Source: CAVSRC01 sp963782045 (GTDB taxonomy: Bacteria > Pseudomonadota > Alphaproteobacteria > Rhizobiales > Kaistiaceae). From it: 64,000 nucleotides of DNA. The position numbers and the translations under genes were made by a program. The stretch spans positions 62,001-126,000 of the forward strand of contig CAWAIR010000033.1 of assembly GCA_963782045.1 (NCBI GenBank). The letters run 5' to 3'. Under the pieces are notes generated by a model that did not search any database, was not told where the DNA came from, and saw only the letters and a list, made by a program, of their open reading frames with translations. Below, in pieces: positions 40,836 through 50,691 of the stretch; position 1 is the stretch's first letter, and every line of letters starts with the position of its first letter.

Positions 40836-43800
40836 ATGAAATCGGGTATGCCGTGGAGCTTGCAGGGGTTAGACGACGAAACGCGCGACGCCATTTATAC
40901 GGCAGCCCAACGGGCCGGCCTTACCGTCAGCGAGTGGTTGAACAATACCGTGGGCGAGCCCGACCTCCGCGGGCGCGACGGCGGCGACGATCATCCGTCG
41001 GCAATCGCCGCGGCGCTCGACCGGCTGACCTCGCGCCTGCGCTCCATGGACGACCGGTCGCGCGCGACGGTGCCCAATCTCATCAGGCGCCTCGACGAGA
41101 TCGAGCAGCGCCTCGCCCGTCAGTCTGACGGTGGGCGGACCGACGGCTCCCTGAAGGGGGTTTCCGCAATGGTCGAGAAACTCGCCCGCGACATCGAGGA
41201 TGCCGACGAACGCGCCCGCAGCATGATCGAGGGGCAGCGCGCCGGGATGACCCCGGCCGCCGACGTCGCCCGGGTGACCGAGGCCATTCGCGACCTCGAC
41301 CGGCGCATCGCCAGGATGGGCGAGCGCACCGCGCCGCGGCGCGACGAGCCCGCTCTCGACGACATCGGATCGCGGCTGACCGCGCTGCTTGCCGAGCGGC
41401 CGAAGACCCGGCCGGCGAGGGACGGCGAGCGCGCGGCGACCATCGACGCGGCGCTCCGCGGGCTGGAGGCGCGCATCGACGAGGCCAAGGCCCGCCTCAT
41501 CCGCCCGAACGAAGCCGGCATCGGCGCGACCAGCGAAGCGGAGCAGGTCGCCCGCATCGAAGAGCGGCTCAGCGACATCAGCCGGCGGCTCGTCGGCCGC
41601 GAACGCGCGACGCCGCAGCCCTCCCGCCCGAACAACGCCGAACGCGACCGGGGCAACGATTTTGCCGCGGCAATCGCCGAGATATCCGCCCACCAGCGCA
41701 CGCTCGACCAGCGCTCGGAGACGGTGGCCATGCGCAACGACCAGAAGGCGATGTCCGCCGACATGGCGGCGCTGCGTGCCGACCTCGCCAGGCTGACCGA
41801 GCAGGTCACCGCGCTTGCCCGCTCGGACGCGCAGGATTCCGGCGCGACATTCGACCTCGCCCGCCGCATCGAGGCGCTCTCCGCCGAGAAGCCCGTCGAC
41901 CGCTCGCTGCTGACGGCCATCCGCGGCGACCTCTCGGCCTTGCGCGACGTGATCGACCGCACGTCGGTGCAGCCGTCGCTGGAGCAGATCGAGGCGCGTA
42001 CCGAGGCGATCTCGGACCGCCTGGAATCACTCGCCCGCACGAGCCCCGACCGGACGCGCCTCGACGCGCTCGGCGAGGAGATCTCCGCGCTCCGGCACGC
42101 GCTCGAAGCCGACGACAGCCCACGCGCCATCCAGCGTCTGGAGATGCGCGTCGCCGAACTCGGCCGCAGCGTCGAGGCGGCGCTCGCCGGCCGCGCCGAG
42201 CCGCCGGCCAATGCCGCCCTCGGGCGCCTGGAAGGGCAGCTCACCAGGCTTGGCGAGGAGCTCAAGGCGGGGCTCGCCGACCGCGCCGAACCGCCGGCCA
42301 ATGCCGCCCTCGGGCGCCTCGAGGAGCAGCTCACCACGCTGGGCGAGGAGCTCAAGGTGGCGCTCGCCAACCGCAACGCTGCCGTCGCCTCGCAGGAGGC
42401 GGTCGAGCGCCTGGAGCACCGGCTCGACGCGCTCAGCCGCAACATCGTGGCGACGCTTTCCGAACGCAGCGCGCCATCCCTCACCGGACGGCTCGACGAG
42501 ATCGCGGCGCGCGTCGACGACCTGCTCGACCGCACCCCGGCGGTCGCCTCGATCGCGACGATGCATGCCCGCCTGCAGAACCTGGTCGAATCGGTCGAAG
42601 GCCTCAGTGCGTCGCAGCGCGAACCGGCCGCGGCCCTCGACGAGATCAAGGCGGAGATCGCCGGCATCCGCCGCGACATCGCGGGGCGCGGCGCCAGCGA
42701 CACCGAGCACCTGGAACGGCAGATCCGCGACCTCGCGGCCCGGCTGGAGACGGCGACCGACACCGATGACGAGGGCACGGGACTGGCCGAGCTCGAGGCA
42801 CAGGTGGCGCGTCTTGCCAGCCAGCTCGAGGACGACAGTCCGCGCGCCTCCATGCTCCGCCATGTCGAGGAGAGTCTGGAGGAACTACAGGCGCGGCTTT
42901 CCGACAGCCACCGCGAATCCATCGACGCGGCCCGCGCCGAGGCGCGCGCCGCGGTCAACGAGCTGTCCGCTTCGCTCGACGACCGGGGCATCAACTCCGA
43001 CCTGATCCGGGCGCTCCGCCAGGACCTCGACAATCTGCGGGCGGCGACCGAAGACCATACCGCCCACGCCGGCGCCGAACCGGCGGCGATGGGCCAGACG
43101 CTGACCCAGGTGGTCGACCGTCTCGACCAGCTCGAACGGGCCGCCGTGGTCGAGCGCGCCACCGGCACCCATGGTGGCGAGGCTGCCGCACCATCCGCCG
43201 CGAAGCCGCCGAAGGCCGCCATCCCCGTGGTCACGCCGCCCGAGGCGCCGACAGGCGACCGGCGGGCCGATTTCATCGCCGCGGCGCGCCGCGCCGCGCA
43301 GGCCGCCGCCGCCGAGGCACATCGCGCCGAGGCGCTGCCGGCGGAAGAGGCCGACAACGAGAGCGAGCACAAGGGCGGCGCCTTCTCGCGCATCAGCCAG
43401 GCGATCCGCAATCGCAAACGGCCGATGCTGCTTGCCGCCGCGGCGATCGTTCTGGCCATCGGCGCGCTCAAGGTCTACGGCACCGTCGGCGGCGTCGCCA
43501 ACCACCTGATCGCGCCCCAACCGGCGGCGAGCGTCGATGCGCCGAAATCGACGGCCGCCGACGTGCTGGCCGCGGCCGGTGCCGCGCCGCAGGTCGCCGG
43601 CAACACGGCAGGGGCGCTGGTGGCGCCATCGGCGACGCCCGATCCGAACATCGCCTTCTCCGCCCCCGAGGCCGTCGACGGCCAGTTCGGCGGCGGCACC
43701 GCCGCACCGCCGGCCTCCGGCTTCACCCGGCAGCCCCCGGCGACCGCCGGCATGTCGGCAAATCAGGCGGCCACGCCGCCGGTGTCGCTCGCCTCGGCAT

Positions 43801-44696
43801 CCGCCCTGCCGGCACCGCAGGCGAACGGTGCGGCTGCCACACTCGACGCCGCGATCGGCTCGGCCAAGCTGGTCAATGCCGCGGCCTCCGGCGATCCGGC
43901 AGCCGCCTTCGAGGTGGCCTCCCGTTATGCCGCCGGCGATCACGTCGGCAAGGACCTGAGCAAAGCGGCCGAATGGTACAAGCGCGCGGCCGACGGCGGC
44001 GTCGCCGTCGCCCAGTACCGCCTGGGCAGCCTCTATGAGCGCGGCCAAGGCGTCGCCAAGGACCTCACCAAGGCGGTCGACTGGTATCAGCGCGCGGCCG
44101 ACCAGGGCAACGTCAACGCCATGCACAACCTCGCCGTCCTGATGAGCGAGGGGGTGAGCGGCCCGCCCGATCAGTCGAAGGCGCTGCAATGGTTCCTGGC
44201 CGCGGCCGACTACGGCGTGCGCGACAGCCAGTACAATCTCGGTGTCATCTATGCCCGCGGGCTGGGCACGTCGCAGGATCTCATCGCCTCGTACAAGTGG
44301 TTCGCCATCGCCGCCGCCCAAGGCGATAGCGACGCTGCCGCCCGCCGTGACGAGGTCGCCAAGCTCCTCTCCGGCAACGATCTGGCCAAGGCGCGCGCCA
44401 CGGTGCAGGCTTGGCATCCCAAGCCGCCGCTCGCCGACGCCAACGGGGTGAGCACGCCCCAGGGCGGCTGGGACGCCCCCGGTGGCGGCACGCTCGGCGA
44501 CGCCGACCGCGCGGCGCTGGTCAAGAAGATCCAGACCCTGCTCGCCGAGCAGGGCTTCGATCCCGGCCCGGCCGACGGCGTCGTCGGCAGCCGCACGCGC
44601 GACGCGGTGAAGGCCTACCAGCGCGAGAACGGGATCGCCCAGACCGGCCAGATCGACGGCCCGCTGGTGGCGGCGCTGGCAGACAAGAACATCTGA
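40836..44696 (+). CDS. podJ: PodJ-like polar localisation protein (coiled coil, TM, SEL1 repeats, peptidoglycan-binding domain)
   Basis: 1,286 residues. The N-terminus MKSGMPWSLQGLDDETRDAI and GLTVSEWLNNTV is typical of the rhizobial PodJ/localisation-factor family. Residues ~60-780 are Glu/Arg/Leu-rich coiled coil. One membrane helix lies at about 862-882 (RPMLLAAAAIVLAIGALKVY), then a Pro/Ala linker. SEL1-like repeats follow at about 1010-1160 (AAFEVASRYAAGDHVGKDLS; AVAQYRLGSLYERGQGVAKD; NAMHNLAVLMSEGVSGPPDQ; SQYNLGVIYARGLGTSQDLI). A C-terminal peptidoglycan-binding fold ends it (IQTLLAEQGFDPGPADGVVG). In relatives it marks the old or growing pole. A 30-residue tandem duplication lies in the coiled coil. 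Confidence 0.88.
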   Translation: MKSGMPWSLQGLDDETRDAIYTAAQRAGLTVSEWLNNTVGEPDLRGRDGGDDHPSAIAAALDRLTSRLRSMDDRSRATVPNLIRRLDEIEQRLARQSDGGRTDGSLKGVSAMVEKLARDIEDADERARSMIEGQRAGMTPAADVARVTEAIRDLDRRIARMGERTAPRRDEPALDDIGSRLTALLAERPKTRPARDGERAATIDAALRGLEARIDEAKARLIRPNEAGIGATSEAEQVARIEERLSDISRRLVGRERATPQPSRPNNAERDRGNDFAAAIAEISAHQRTLDQRSETVAMRNDQKAMSADMAALRADLARLTEQVTALARSDAQDSGATFDLARRIEALSAEKPVDRSLLTAIRGDLSALRDVIDRTSVQPSLEQIEARTEAISDRLESLARTSPDRTRLDALGEEISALRHALEADDSPRAIQRLEMRVAELGRSVEAALAGRAEPPANAALGRLEGQLTRLGEELKAGLADRAEPPANAALGRLEEQLTTLGEELKVALANRNAAVASQEAVERLEHRLDALSRNIVATLSERSAPSLTGRLDEIAARVDDLLDRTPAVASIATMHARLQNLVESVEGLSASQREPAAALDEIKAEIAGIRRDIAGRGASDTEHLERQIRDLAARLETATDTDDEGTGLAELEAQVARLASQLEDDSPRASMLRHVEESLEELQARLSDSHRESIDAARAEARAAVNELSASLDDRGINSDLIRALRQDLDNLRAATEDHTAHAGAEPAAMGQTLTQVVDRLDQLERAAVVERATGTHGGEAAAPSAAKPPKAAIPVVTPPEAPTGDRRADFIAAARRAAQAAAAEAHRAEALPAEEADNESEHKGGAFSRISQAIRNRKRPMLLAAAAIVLAIGALKVYGTVGGVANHLIAPQPAASVDAPKSTAADVLAAAGAAPQVAGNTAGALVAPSATPDPNIAFSAPEAVDGQFGGGTAAPPASGFTRQPPATAGMSANQAATPPVSLASASALPAPQANGAAATLDAAIGSAKLVNAAASGDPAAAFEVASRYAAGDHVGKDLSKAAEWYKRAADGGVAVAQYRLGSLYERGQGVAKDLTKAVDWYQRAADQGNVNAMHNLAVLMSEGVSGPPDQSKALQWFLAAADYGVRDSQYNLGVIYARGLGTSQDLIASYKWFAIAAAQGDSDAAARRDEVAKLLSGNDLAKARATVQAWHPKPPLADANGVSTPQGGWDAPGGGTLGDADRAALVKKIQTLLAEQGFDPGPADGVVGSRTRDAVKAYQRENGIAQTGQIDGPLVAALADKNI
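42192..42371 (+). repeat. 90 bp tandem duplication inside podJ
   Basis: Two consecutive 90 bp units (42192-42281 and 42282-42371) encode near-identical 30-residue pieces beginning RAEPPANAALGRLE and ending in GEELK plus a short alanine-rich tail. The frame is kept, lengthening the coiled coil by whole heptad-like turns. Confidence 0.85.
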
Positions 44697-44854
44697 CGGA
44701 CCGCGGACGCGGGCGAGTGTCCGCGTCCGGTCCCGCGCGCGGCGGCGGTCCGCCTCGGCTACATTGACAGTTGTGCCTACAGCGCGCTTTATCCGGCGCA
44801 CATCCGTGCGGCCGGCTATTCCGCGCATCTGATCCTGCTCGACCGACTGTCGCC

Positions 44855-45781
44855 GTGCTGATCTATCTGCCCATCGCCGAGATGCCGGTGAACATGCTGA
44901 TCATCCTCGGCATGGGCGGCGCCGTCGGCTTCCTGTCGGGGCTATTCGGGGTCGGCGGCGGCTTCCTGCTCACCCCGCTGCTGATCTTCTCGGGCATCCC
45001 GCCGGTGGTTTCGGTCGCCACCGTCGCCCCGCAGATCGTCGCCTCCTCGGCATCGGCCGCGCTCAGCTACTGGCGGCGGCGGCTGATCGACCTCAAGCTC
45101 GCCACCGTGCTGCTCGTCGCCGGCATCCTCGGCAGCGGCCTCGGCGTGCTGGTGTTCAATGCGCTCAGGGCCGGCGGCCAGCTCGACCTCATCGTCTCGC
45201 TCTCCTATGTCAGCTTCCTGGGGCTGGTCGGCGGGCTGATGCTGACCGAGAGCGTCCGCGCCATGGTCAATGCGCGGCGCGGCCGCCCGACGCCGCTCCG
45301 CCGCCCCGGTCAGCACAACTGGGTGCACGGTCTGCCCTTCAAGATGCGCTTCAAGAAATCGCGGCTCTATGTCAGCGTCATCCCGATCGTCGTGCTGGGG
45401 ACGGGCATCGGCTTCCTCGGCGCCCTGCTCGGCATCGGCGGCGGCTTCATCATGGTGCCGGCGCTGATCTACCTGCTGCGCGTGCCGACCAACGTCGTCA
45501 TCGGCACCTCGCTCGTTCAGATCCTGGCGACGATGGCGGTGGCGACCGTGCTGCACGCCGCCTCGGACCAGTCGGTCGACCTGTTCCTCGCCATCATCCT
45601 GATGGTCGGCGGGGTCATCGGCGCCCAGTTCGGCGCCCGCATCGGCCAGAACATCCGCGGCGACCAGTTGCGCGCCCTGCTCGGCCTCCTGGTGATCGCG
45701 GTGGCGGTGCGCTTCCTCGCCGGCCTGGTGGCGACCCCGGTGGAGCCCTATTCGCTGGCCCAGATCATGGGAGGGGCGTGA
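44855..45781 (+). CDS. TauE/SafE (TSUP) family sulfite/organosulfonate exporter
   Basis: A 308-residue membrane protein with two halves each containing the GxxxGxxGxGGG-type motif: GFLSGLFGVGGGFLLTPLLI and LGALLGIGGGFIMVPALIYL. About eight helices. GTG 44855 is chosen, giving VLIYLPIAEMPVN, the usual IYLPIAEMPVN opening of the alphaproteobacterial group; ATG-like starts further up add an unrelated lead. The TGA overlaps the next ATG (TGATG), so the TIGR02186 gene is translated with it. The two are regularly neighbours and probably form one transport unit. Confidence 0.9.
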   Translation: MLIYLPIAEMPVNMLIILGMGGAVGFLSGLFGVGGGFLLTPLLIFSGIPPVVSVATVAPQIVASSASAALSYWRRRLIDLKLATVLLVAGILGSGLGVLVFNALRAGGQLDLIVSLSYVSFLGLVGGLMLTESVRAMVNARRGRPTPLRRPGQHNWVHGLPFKMRFKKSRLYVSVIPIVVLGTGIGFLGALLGIGGGFIMVPALIYLLRVPTNVVIGTSLVQILATMAVATVLHAASDQSVDLFLAIILMVGGVIGAQFGARIGQNIRGDQLRALLGLLVIAVAVRFLAGLVATPVEPYSLAQIMGGA

Positions 45782-46548
45782 TGATCCGGCCGGCGGGTCT
45801 CGCCCTGGCGCTGATCGTCGCGCTGGCCGGATCGGCCGAGGCCGAGAAGCTCACCGTGGCGCTGTCGACGCCGGAGGTGACGATCAACTCCAACTTCACC
45901 GGCACCGCGGTCACCGTGTTCGGCGTCATCGACCGCGACCAGCGCTCGGTATCGATCTCCGGCGGCTACGAGATCGCCGTGCTGCTGCTTGGCCCCAGCG
46001 AGACCGTGGTCGCGCGGCGCAAGGAGCGGATCCTCGGCATCTGGGCGAACGCGGCCGCCGAGACCTTCCAGGCGGTGCCCTCCTTCTATTCGCTGTCGAC
46101 CTCGGTCGACGTGGCGGACATGGCGACGGCCCCGGTGCTCGACCGGCTTCAGCTCGGCTTCGACAACCTGGTCCTCCACACCGAGGCCCGCGTGGAAGGC
46201 CGGGACCCGACGGCGGACGAATTCCGCGCTGCCTTCATCCGCCTGAAGGAACGCGCCGGCCTCTATCACCAGCAGGTTGGCGTCAGCTTCATCGGCAGCC
46301 TGATCTTCCGCACGACGCTCTACCTGCCGGCGAACATACCGGTCGGCGCCTATACCGCCGAGGCCTATCTCTTCTCCGGCGGCCATCTGGTCGGGCGCGC
46401 CGGCGACCAGTTGCGCGTCACCAAGACCGGGCTGGAGGACACGCTCTCGATGTTCGCCCGCAACCAGTCCCTGCTCTACGGCCTCATCTGCGTCGTCCTC
46501 GCCCTCCTCACCGGCTGGCTCGGCGGCGTCGTCTTCAGACGGGATTGA
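45781..46548 (+). CDS. TIGR02186 family exported membrane protein
   Basis: A 255-residue protein: signal peptide (GLALALIVALAGSAEAEKL), a large beta-rich periplasmic part (VTINSNFTGTAVTVFGVIDR; YEIAVLLLGPSETVVARRKE; ETFQAVPSFYSLSTSVDVAD) and one C-terminal helix (LLYGLICVVLALLTGWLGGV) with RRD at the cytoplasmic end. This layout is the conserved TIGR02186 family, nearly always beside a TauE/SafE transporter, suggesting a periplasmic partner. No enzyme motif is visible. ATG 45781 overlaps the transporter stop by one base. Confidence 0.85.
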   Translation: MIRPAGLALALIVALAGSAEAEKLTVALSTPEVTINSNFTGTAVTVFGVIDRDQRSVSISGGYEIAVLLLGPSETVVARRKERILGIWANAAAETFQAVPSFYSLSTSVDVADMATAPVLDRLQLGFDNLVLHTEARVEGRDPTADEFRAAFIRLKERAGLYHQQVGVSFIGSLIFRTTLYLPANIPVGAYTAEAYLFSGGHLVGRAGDQLRVTKTGLEDTLSMFARNQSLLYGLICVVLALLTGWLGGVVFRRD

Positions 46549-46681
46549 ACGCGCCCGGGCTACCCTGCCCGCCGCCGCCGGATCACCAGGATGCAGAGGC
46601 CGACAAGGGTCAGCCGCCAGGCTGAACAGAGCGGCCGGGCGACTCCCCTCTTGGGAACGTCGTCCGGCGGCGCCATGGCAC

Positions 46682-46705
46682 AAAAAAAGCGCTAGATCCT
46701 AGCGC
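46682..46705 (-). terminator. Rho-independent terminator of the 56-aa gene
   Basis: On the minus strand GCGCTAG, three bases, CTAGCGC is followed directly by seven T (46688-46682). The gene's stop codon lies inside the hairpin. Confidence 0.88.
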
Positions 46706-46869
46706 CGGTCGCTTGCCAGATGCTGCTCGTAGGTTTTCGCCCGTTCGTCGCGGCGATTGACCAGCTCCTCATAGGCCCGCTTGTCGGCCTCGGAGAGCGT
46801 GATCCGCCGCACGGGGGCGGTGTTCTTGCGGCTTCGCGGTCTCTTGGTCCTGCTTCCCGTATCGATCAT
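46699..46869 (-). CDS. Small basic hypothetical protein (56 aa)
   Basis: 56 codons from ATG 46869 to TAG 46699. The product opens MIDTGSRTKRPRSRKNTAPV (basic tail) and continues RRITLSEADKRAYEELVNRR, then DERAKTYEQHLASDRR, a single predicted helix. Its own strong terminator immediately follows, which supports a real gene despite the size. No family recognised; the basic N-terminus plus helix could bind nucleic acid, but that is only a suggestion. Divergent from lhr, 102 bp apart. Confidence 0.68.
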   Translation of the reverse strand: MIDTGSRTKRPRSRKNTAPVRRITLSEADKRAYEELVNRRDERAKTYEQHLASDRR

Positions 46870-46971
46870 GGGTGTCCCGTCTTTTGTTTGACGTGAGATA
46901 TAGGCGAAGTCGGCGCCAAGCGCGACCTGGAATCATGGACGGAATGCCGCGCCGGCGTTACCTCTTCCCCG

Positions 46972-49703
46972 GTGACCGCGCGCCCCGAGATCGCCGACCC
47001 GGCGGGCCTGCTGCCCGCGCCGTTTTCCGCCTGGTTCGCCGCGCGCGGCTGGACCCCGCGACCGCACCAGATCGCGCTCATCGCCAGGGCCAAAGCCGGC
47101 CGCTCGACCCTGCTCATCGCCCCCACCGGCGCCGGCAAGACGCTCGCCGGCTTCCTGCCGAGCCTGATCGCGCTGCATGAGCGCCCGCTGAGCAACCGGC
47201 CGGAGGGCCGCGGCATCCACACGCTCTACGTCTCGCCGCTGAAGGCGCTCGCCGTCGACATCGCCCGCAACCTGGAACAACCGGTGGCCGAGATCGGCCT
47301 GAAGGTGCGGCTGGAGACCCGCACCGGCGACACCTCGCTGCACAAGCGCCAGCGGCAGAAGCTCCATCCGCCGGACATCCTGCTGACCACGCCGGAGCAG
47401 ACGGCGCTGCTGCTTTCCGCGCCCGACGCCGATCGCTTCTTCGCCGATCTCGACACCGTCATCCTCGACGAACTGCATGCGCTGGTCACCAACAAGCGCG
47501 GCGACCTCCTCGCCCTCGGCCTCGCGCGCCTGCGCACGCTCGCCCCCGGCCTCAAGACCATCGGCCTCTCGGCCACCGTCGCCGAGCCCGATGCGCTGCG
47601 CGCCTGGCTGGTGGGACAGGGGGCGAGTGGCACTGCGTCCCCTCTCCCCTTGTGGGAGAGGGCTTTGAGCCTTAGCGAACCGCAGGTGAGCTTGGGCGAA
47701 AAGGGTGAGGGGTATAGGCACAGAGATCCAGTACACACCCCTCTCCCTCCTTCGCTAAGCTCGGCTTCGCTTCGCCAAGCGAAGGAGCCCTCCCCCGCAA
47801 GGGGGGAGGGGATCGCGCTGAGGGGAGAGGGGACGAATACGGCGCCTCTCGCCGAGCTGGTCACCGTCGCCGGCGGTGCACGGCCCGAGATCGCCATCCT
47901 CCAGTCCGACGAGCGCATCCCCTGGGCCGGCCATTCGGCCCGCTACGCGCTCGCCGACATCTATGCCGCCATCCGCACCCATCGCATGGCGCTGCTCTTC
48001 GTCAACACCCGCAGCCAGGCGGAGCTGATCTTCCAGGAACTGTGGCGGATCAACAGCGAGGGGCTCGCCATCGCCCTCCACCACGGCTCGCTCGATGCCG
48101 GCCAACGCCGCAAGGTGGAGGCGGCGATGGCGGCTGGGAAGCTGCGCGCCGTGGTGTGCACCTCGACGCTGGATCTCGGCATCGACTGGGGCGACGTCGA
48201 TCTGGTCGTCCATATCGGGGCGCCGAAAGGGGCCAGCCGCCTGGCGCAGCGAATCGGCCGCGCCAACCACCGCATGGACGAGCCGTCGAAGGCGCTGCTG
48301 GTTCCCGCCAACCGCTTCGAGGTGATGGAATGCCGCGCCGCGCTCGACGCCAACTATCTCGGCGCCCAGGACACCCCGCCGATCCGCCCCGGCGCCCTCG
48401 ACGTGCTCGCCCAGCACGTGCTCGGCATGGCCTGCGCCGCGCCCTTCTCGGCCGATGCGCTCTTTGCCGAGGTGACCTCGGCCTATCCCTATCGCACGCT
48501 TCCCCGGGGGACCTTCGACCGTGTCGTCGCCTTCGTTGCCACCGGCGGCTATGCGCTGAAGACCTACGAGCGCTTCGCCAAGATCCGCTTGGGGCAAGAC
48601 GGGCTCTGGCGCATCACCCATCCGCGCATCGCCCAGCAGTATCGCCTCAACGTCGGCACCATCGTCGAGACCGCGCTGCTCAACGTCCGCGTTTCGCGCA
48701 ACCGCGGCGCCGGCTTCGCCGGGCGCGGCGGCCGCGTGCTCGGCCGCATCGAGGAATATTTCATCGAGACGCTGTCGCCGGGCGACACCTTTCTCTTCGC
48801 CGGGTTGATCCTGCGCTTCGAGGGCATCCACGAGAACGAGGTGGTCGCCACACGCACCGCCGACGATACGCCGAAGATTCCCGTCTATTCCGGCGGCAAG
48901 TTCCCGCTCTCCACCTATCTCGCCGCCGGCGTGCGCGCGATCCTCGCCGATCCGCAGAAGTGGACCGCCCTCCCCGACCAGGTGTCGGACTGGCTAGAAT
49001 CCAGAAGGACAAGTCGGTATTGCCGCGCACCGACCAGCTTCTGGTGGAGACCTTTCCGCGGGGAAATCGCTTCTACATGGTCGCCTATCCGTTCGAAGGG
49101 CGGCTCGCCCACCAGACCCTCGGCATGCTCCTCACCCGCCGGCTCGACCGGGCGAAACTGCGCCCGACCGGCTTCGTCGCCACCGACTATTCGATCGCCG
49201 TCTGGGGCCTCGCCAATCTCGGCCTCGCCTTCCAGCGCAAGCAACCGAGCCTGGCGCAACTCTTCGACGAGGACATGCTCGGCGACGACCTGGAGGCGTG
49301 GATGGCGGAGAGCTACCTGCTCAAGCGCCTGTTCCGCAATTGCGCCCTCATCTCCGGCCTCGTCGAGAAGCGCCATCCCGGAAGAGAGAAGACCGGCCGC
49401 CAGGTGACCATCTCCACCGACCTCGTCTACGACGTGCTGTTGAAGCACGAGCCCGACCACATCCTCATGCAGGCGGCCTGGGCCGATGCCGCCACCGGCC
49501 TGCTCGACATCGCCCGCCTCGGCGATATGCTCAGGCGAATCAAGGGCCGTATCCTGCACAAGCGTTTGGACCGAATCTCGCCGCTCGCCGTGCCGGTGAT
49601 GCTGGAGATCGGGCGCGAGGCGGTGGCGGGCGGCGAGGCCGACGAGCACGTGCTGCGCGAGGCGGCCGAGGACCTGGTCAGGGACGCGATGGGCGAGGAA
49701 TGA
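46972..49703 (+). pseudogene. lhr: Ligase-associated DEXH-box helicase (Lhr-core type) with one frameshift and an internal repeat
   Basis: The SF2 helicase of the ligase-associated DNA repair set: a 3'-5' helicase with RNA/DNA translocase activity in relatives. Motif I APTGAGKT is at residues 50-57, the DELH box at ~166-169 (VILDELHALV). Motif VI is in AQRIGRANHRMD, and a winged-helix/Lhr-core C-terminus contains LDGELLV-like FVATGGYALKTYERFAKI. One base is missing near 49003 (GAATCC for GAAATCC), so the frame breaks between VSDWLE and IQKDKSVLPRTDQLLVETF; otherwise it continues to TGA 49703. Residues ~222-288 come from an inserted palindromic repeat. GTG 46972 is the start. Its stop overlaps pdeM as ATGA. 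Confidence 0.87.
47639..47832. repeat. Palindromic repeat element inserted in-frame in lhr
   Basis: 194 bp bounded by CCCCTCTCCCC (47639-47649) and its complement GGGGAGAGGGG (47822-47832). It contains two further perfect stems: CCCTCTCCC/GGGAGAGGG (47640-47648/47654-47662) and CCCTCCCCC/GGGGGAGGG (47788-47796/47802-47810). It has no in-frame stop in the lhr frame. A related copy lies in the ligase gene (about 56505-56640). Confidence 0.85.
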
Positions 49704-50488
49704 CGGCATTGGGCAATCGGCAATCGGCAATGGGAACAGGCAGTCGGCAATCGGCAGTCGGCAATCGTGCGCCGGCCGCTCTTCCGAATGCCGAATGCCC
49801 AATGCCGAATGCCACTCTTCTGGGCGTCATGGGCGTCGTTCTGGAAGCCTTCCGCGAGGGTGCCCTCTGGTGGGCCGACGAGCGCCTGCTCGCCGTCGCC
49901 GACCTGCATCTGGAGAAAGGATCGTCCTTTGCCCGCCGCGGCCAGATGCTGCCGCCCTACGACACCGGCGAGACATTGGCGCGCCTCGCCACGCTCATCG
50001 ACGCGCTCCAGCCGAGAACGGTGGTGGCGCTCGGCGACAGTTTTCATGACGACGACGGCGCAGACCGCCTCACGCCGCACGACCGCACGACGCTCGCCGC
50101 CCTCCAGTCCGGGCGCGACTGGATCTGGATCGCCGGCAACCACGACCCGAACCTGCCGGATGGCCTCTCCGGAATGCGCCTCGATTGCCTGTCGCTGGGC
50201 AAGCTGACGTTTCGTCACGAACCCGCGGCCGGACCGGCCGACGGCGAGATCGCCGGCCATCTCCACCCTGCCGCCCGCGTCATCGGCCGCGGCAAGTCGG
50301 TGCGCCGGCGCTGCTTCGCCGGCGATGGCCATCGCCTCATCCTGCCGGCCTTCGGCGCCTATGCCGGCGGGCTGGATGTGCATGATCGCGCTTTCGCGGG
50401 CCTCTTCCGCGCCGACAGTTTCCGCGCCTTCGTGCTCGGCGAGAACGGCGTCTATGCGGTCGGTCGGGCGGCGCTTGGGGGCGGCTGA
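49700..50488 (+). CDS. pdeM: Ligase-associated DNA damage response phosphoesterase PdeM
   Basis: A Mn-dependent calcineurin-like phosphoesterase, the endonuclease/phosphodiesterase partner of Lhr and the ATP-dependent ligase. Metal motifs are complete: LAVADLHLEKGSSFARRGQM (DxH), VVALGDSFHDDDG (GD), WIAGNHDPNLP (GNHD) and AGHLHPAARVIG (GHxH), then PAFGAYAGGLDVHDRAF. The first ~40 residues of the reading from ATG 49700 (MTALGNRQSAMGTGSRQSAV...) come from a short-unit repeat and are not part of the family. Translation from ATG 49828 (MGVVLEAFREGALWWADE) would give the normal protein. The start overlaps the lhr stop as ATGA, so the repeat has been added between the coupled start and the domain. 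Confidence 0.86.
   Translation: MTALGNRQSAMGTGSRQSAVGNRAPAALPNAECPMPNATLLGVMGVVLEAFREGALWWADERLLAVADLHLEKGSSFARRGQMLPPYDTGETLARLATLIDALQPRTVVALGDSFHDDDGADRLTPHDRTTLAALQSGRDWIWIAGNHDPNLPDGLSGMRLDCLSLGKLTFRHEPAAGPADGEIAGHLHPAARVIGRGKSVRRRCFAGDGHRLILPAFGAYAGGLDVHDRAFAGLFRADSFRAFVLGENGVYAVGRAALGGG
49706..49820. repeat. Short-unit imperfect tandem repeats at the 5' end of pdeM
   Basis: Runs of GGCAATC/GGCAGTC units (49706-49770) followed by GAATGCC/CAATGCC units (49786-49812). These are the kind of low-complexity repeat often found between genes, here read in frame as GNRQSA- and PNAEC-like residues. Confidence 0.7.
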
Positions 50489-50691
50489 AAGGCGTGCGCT
50501 CACGGCGCCGACCGCCTCTCGCCAAGGCGGTCCGCGGCGCAGTGCGGTGCGCAGTTTCGCACTGCTGAAGCGGGACCCATGAGCCGCATGGACCCCGGCT
50601 CTGCGCTGCACCGCTGACGCGCTGCATCGCGTCCGGGGAAGCGGACCTGTCATTCGGCGCAAGCAGTGACGCTGAGGCTCAATCACCGGCG

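Noticed and set aside
47639..47832. CRISPR array or phage attachment site
   Set aside because: Repeats are nested palindromes without regular spacers, and no cas or integrase gene is nearby.
50489..50691. Possible small genes between pdeM and the methyltransferase
   Set aside because: Frames lack ribosome sites and the sequence resembles a dispersed GGACCCCGGCTC/GTCCGGGG repeat; nothing codes convincingly.
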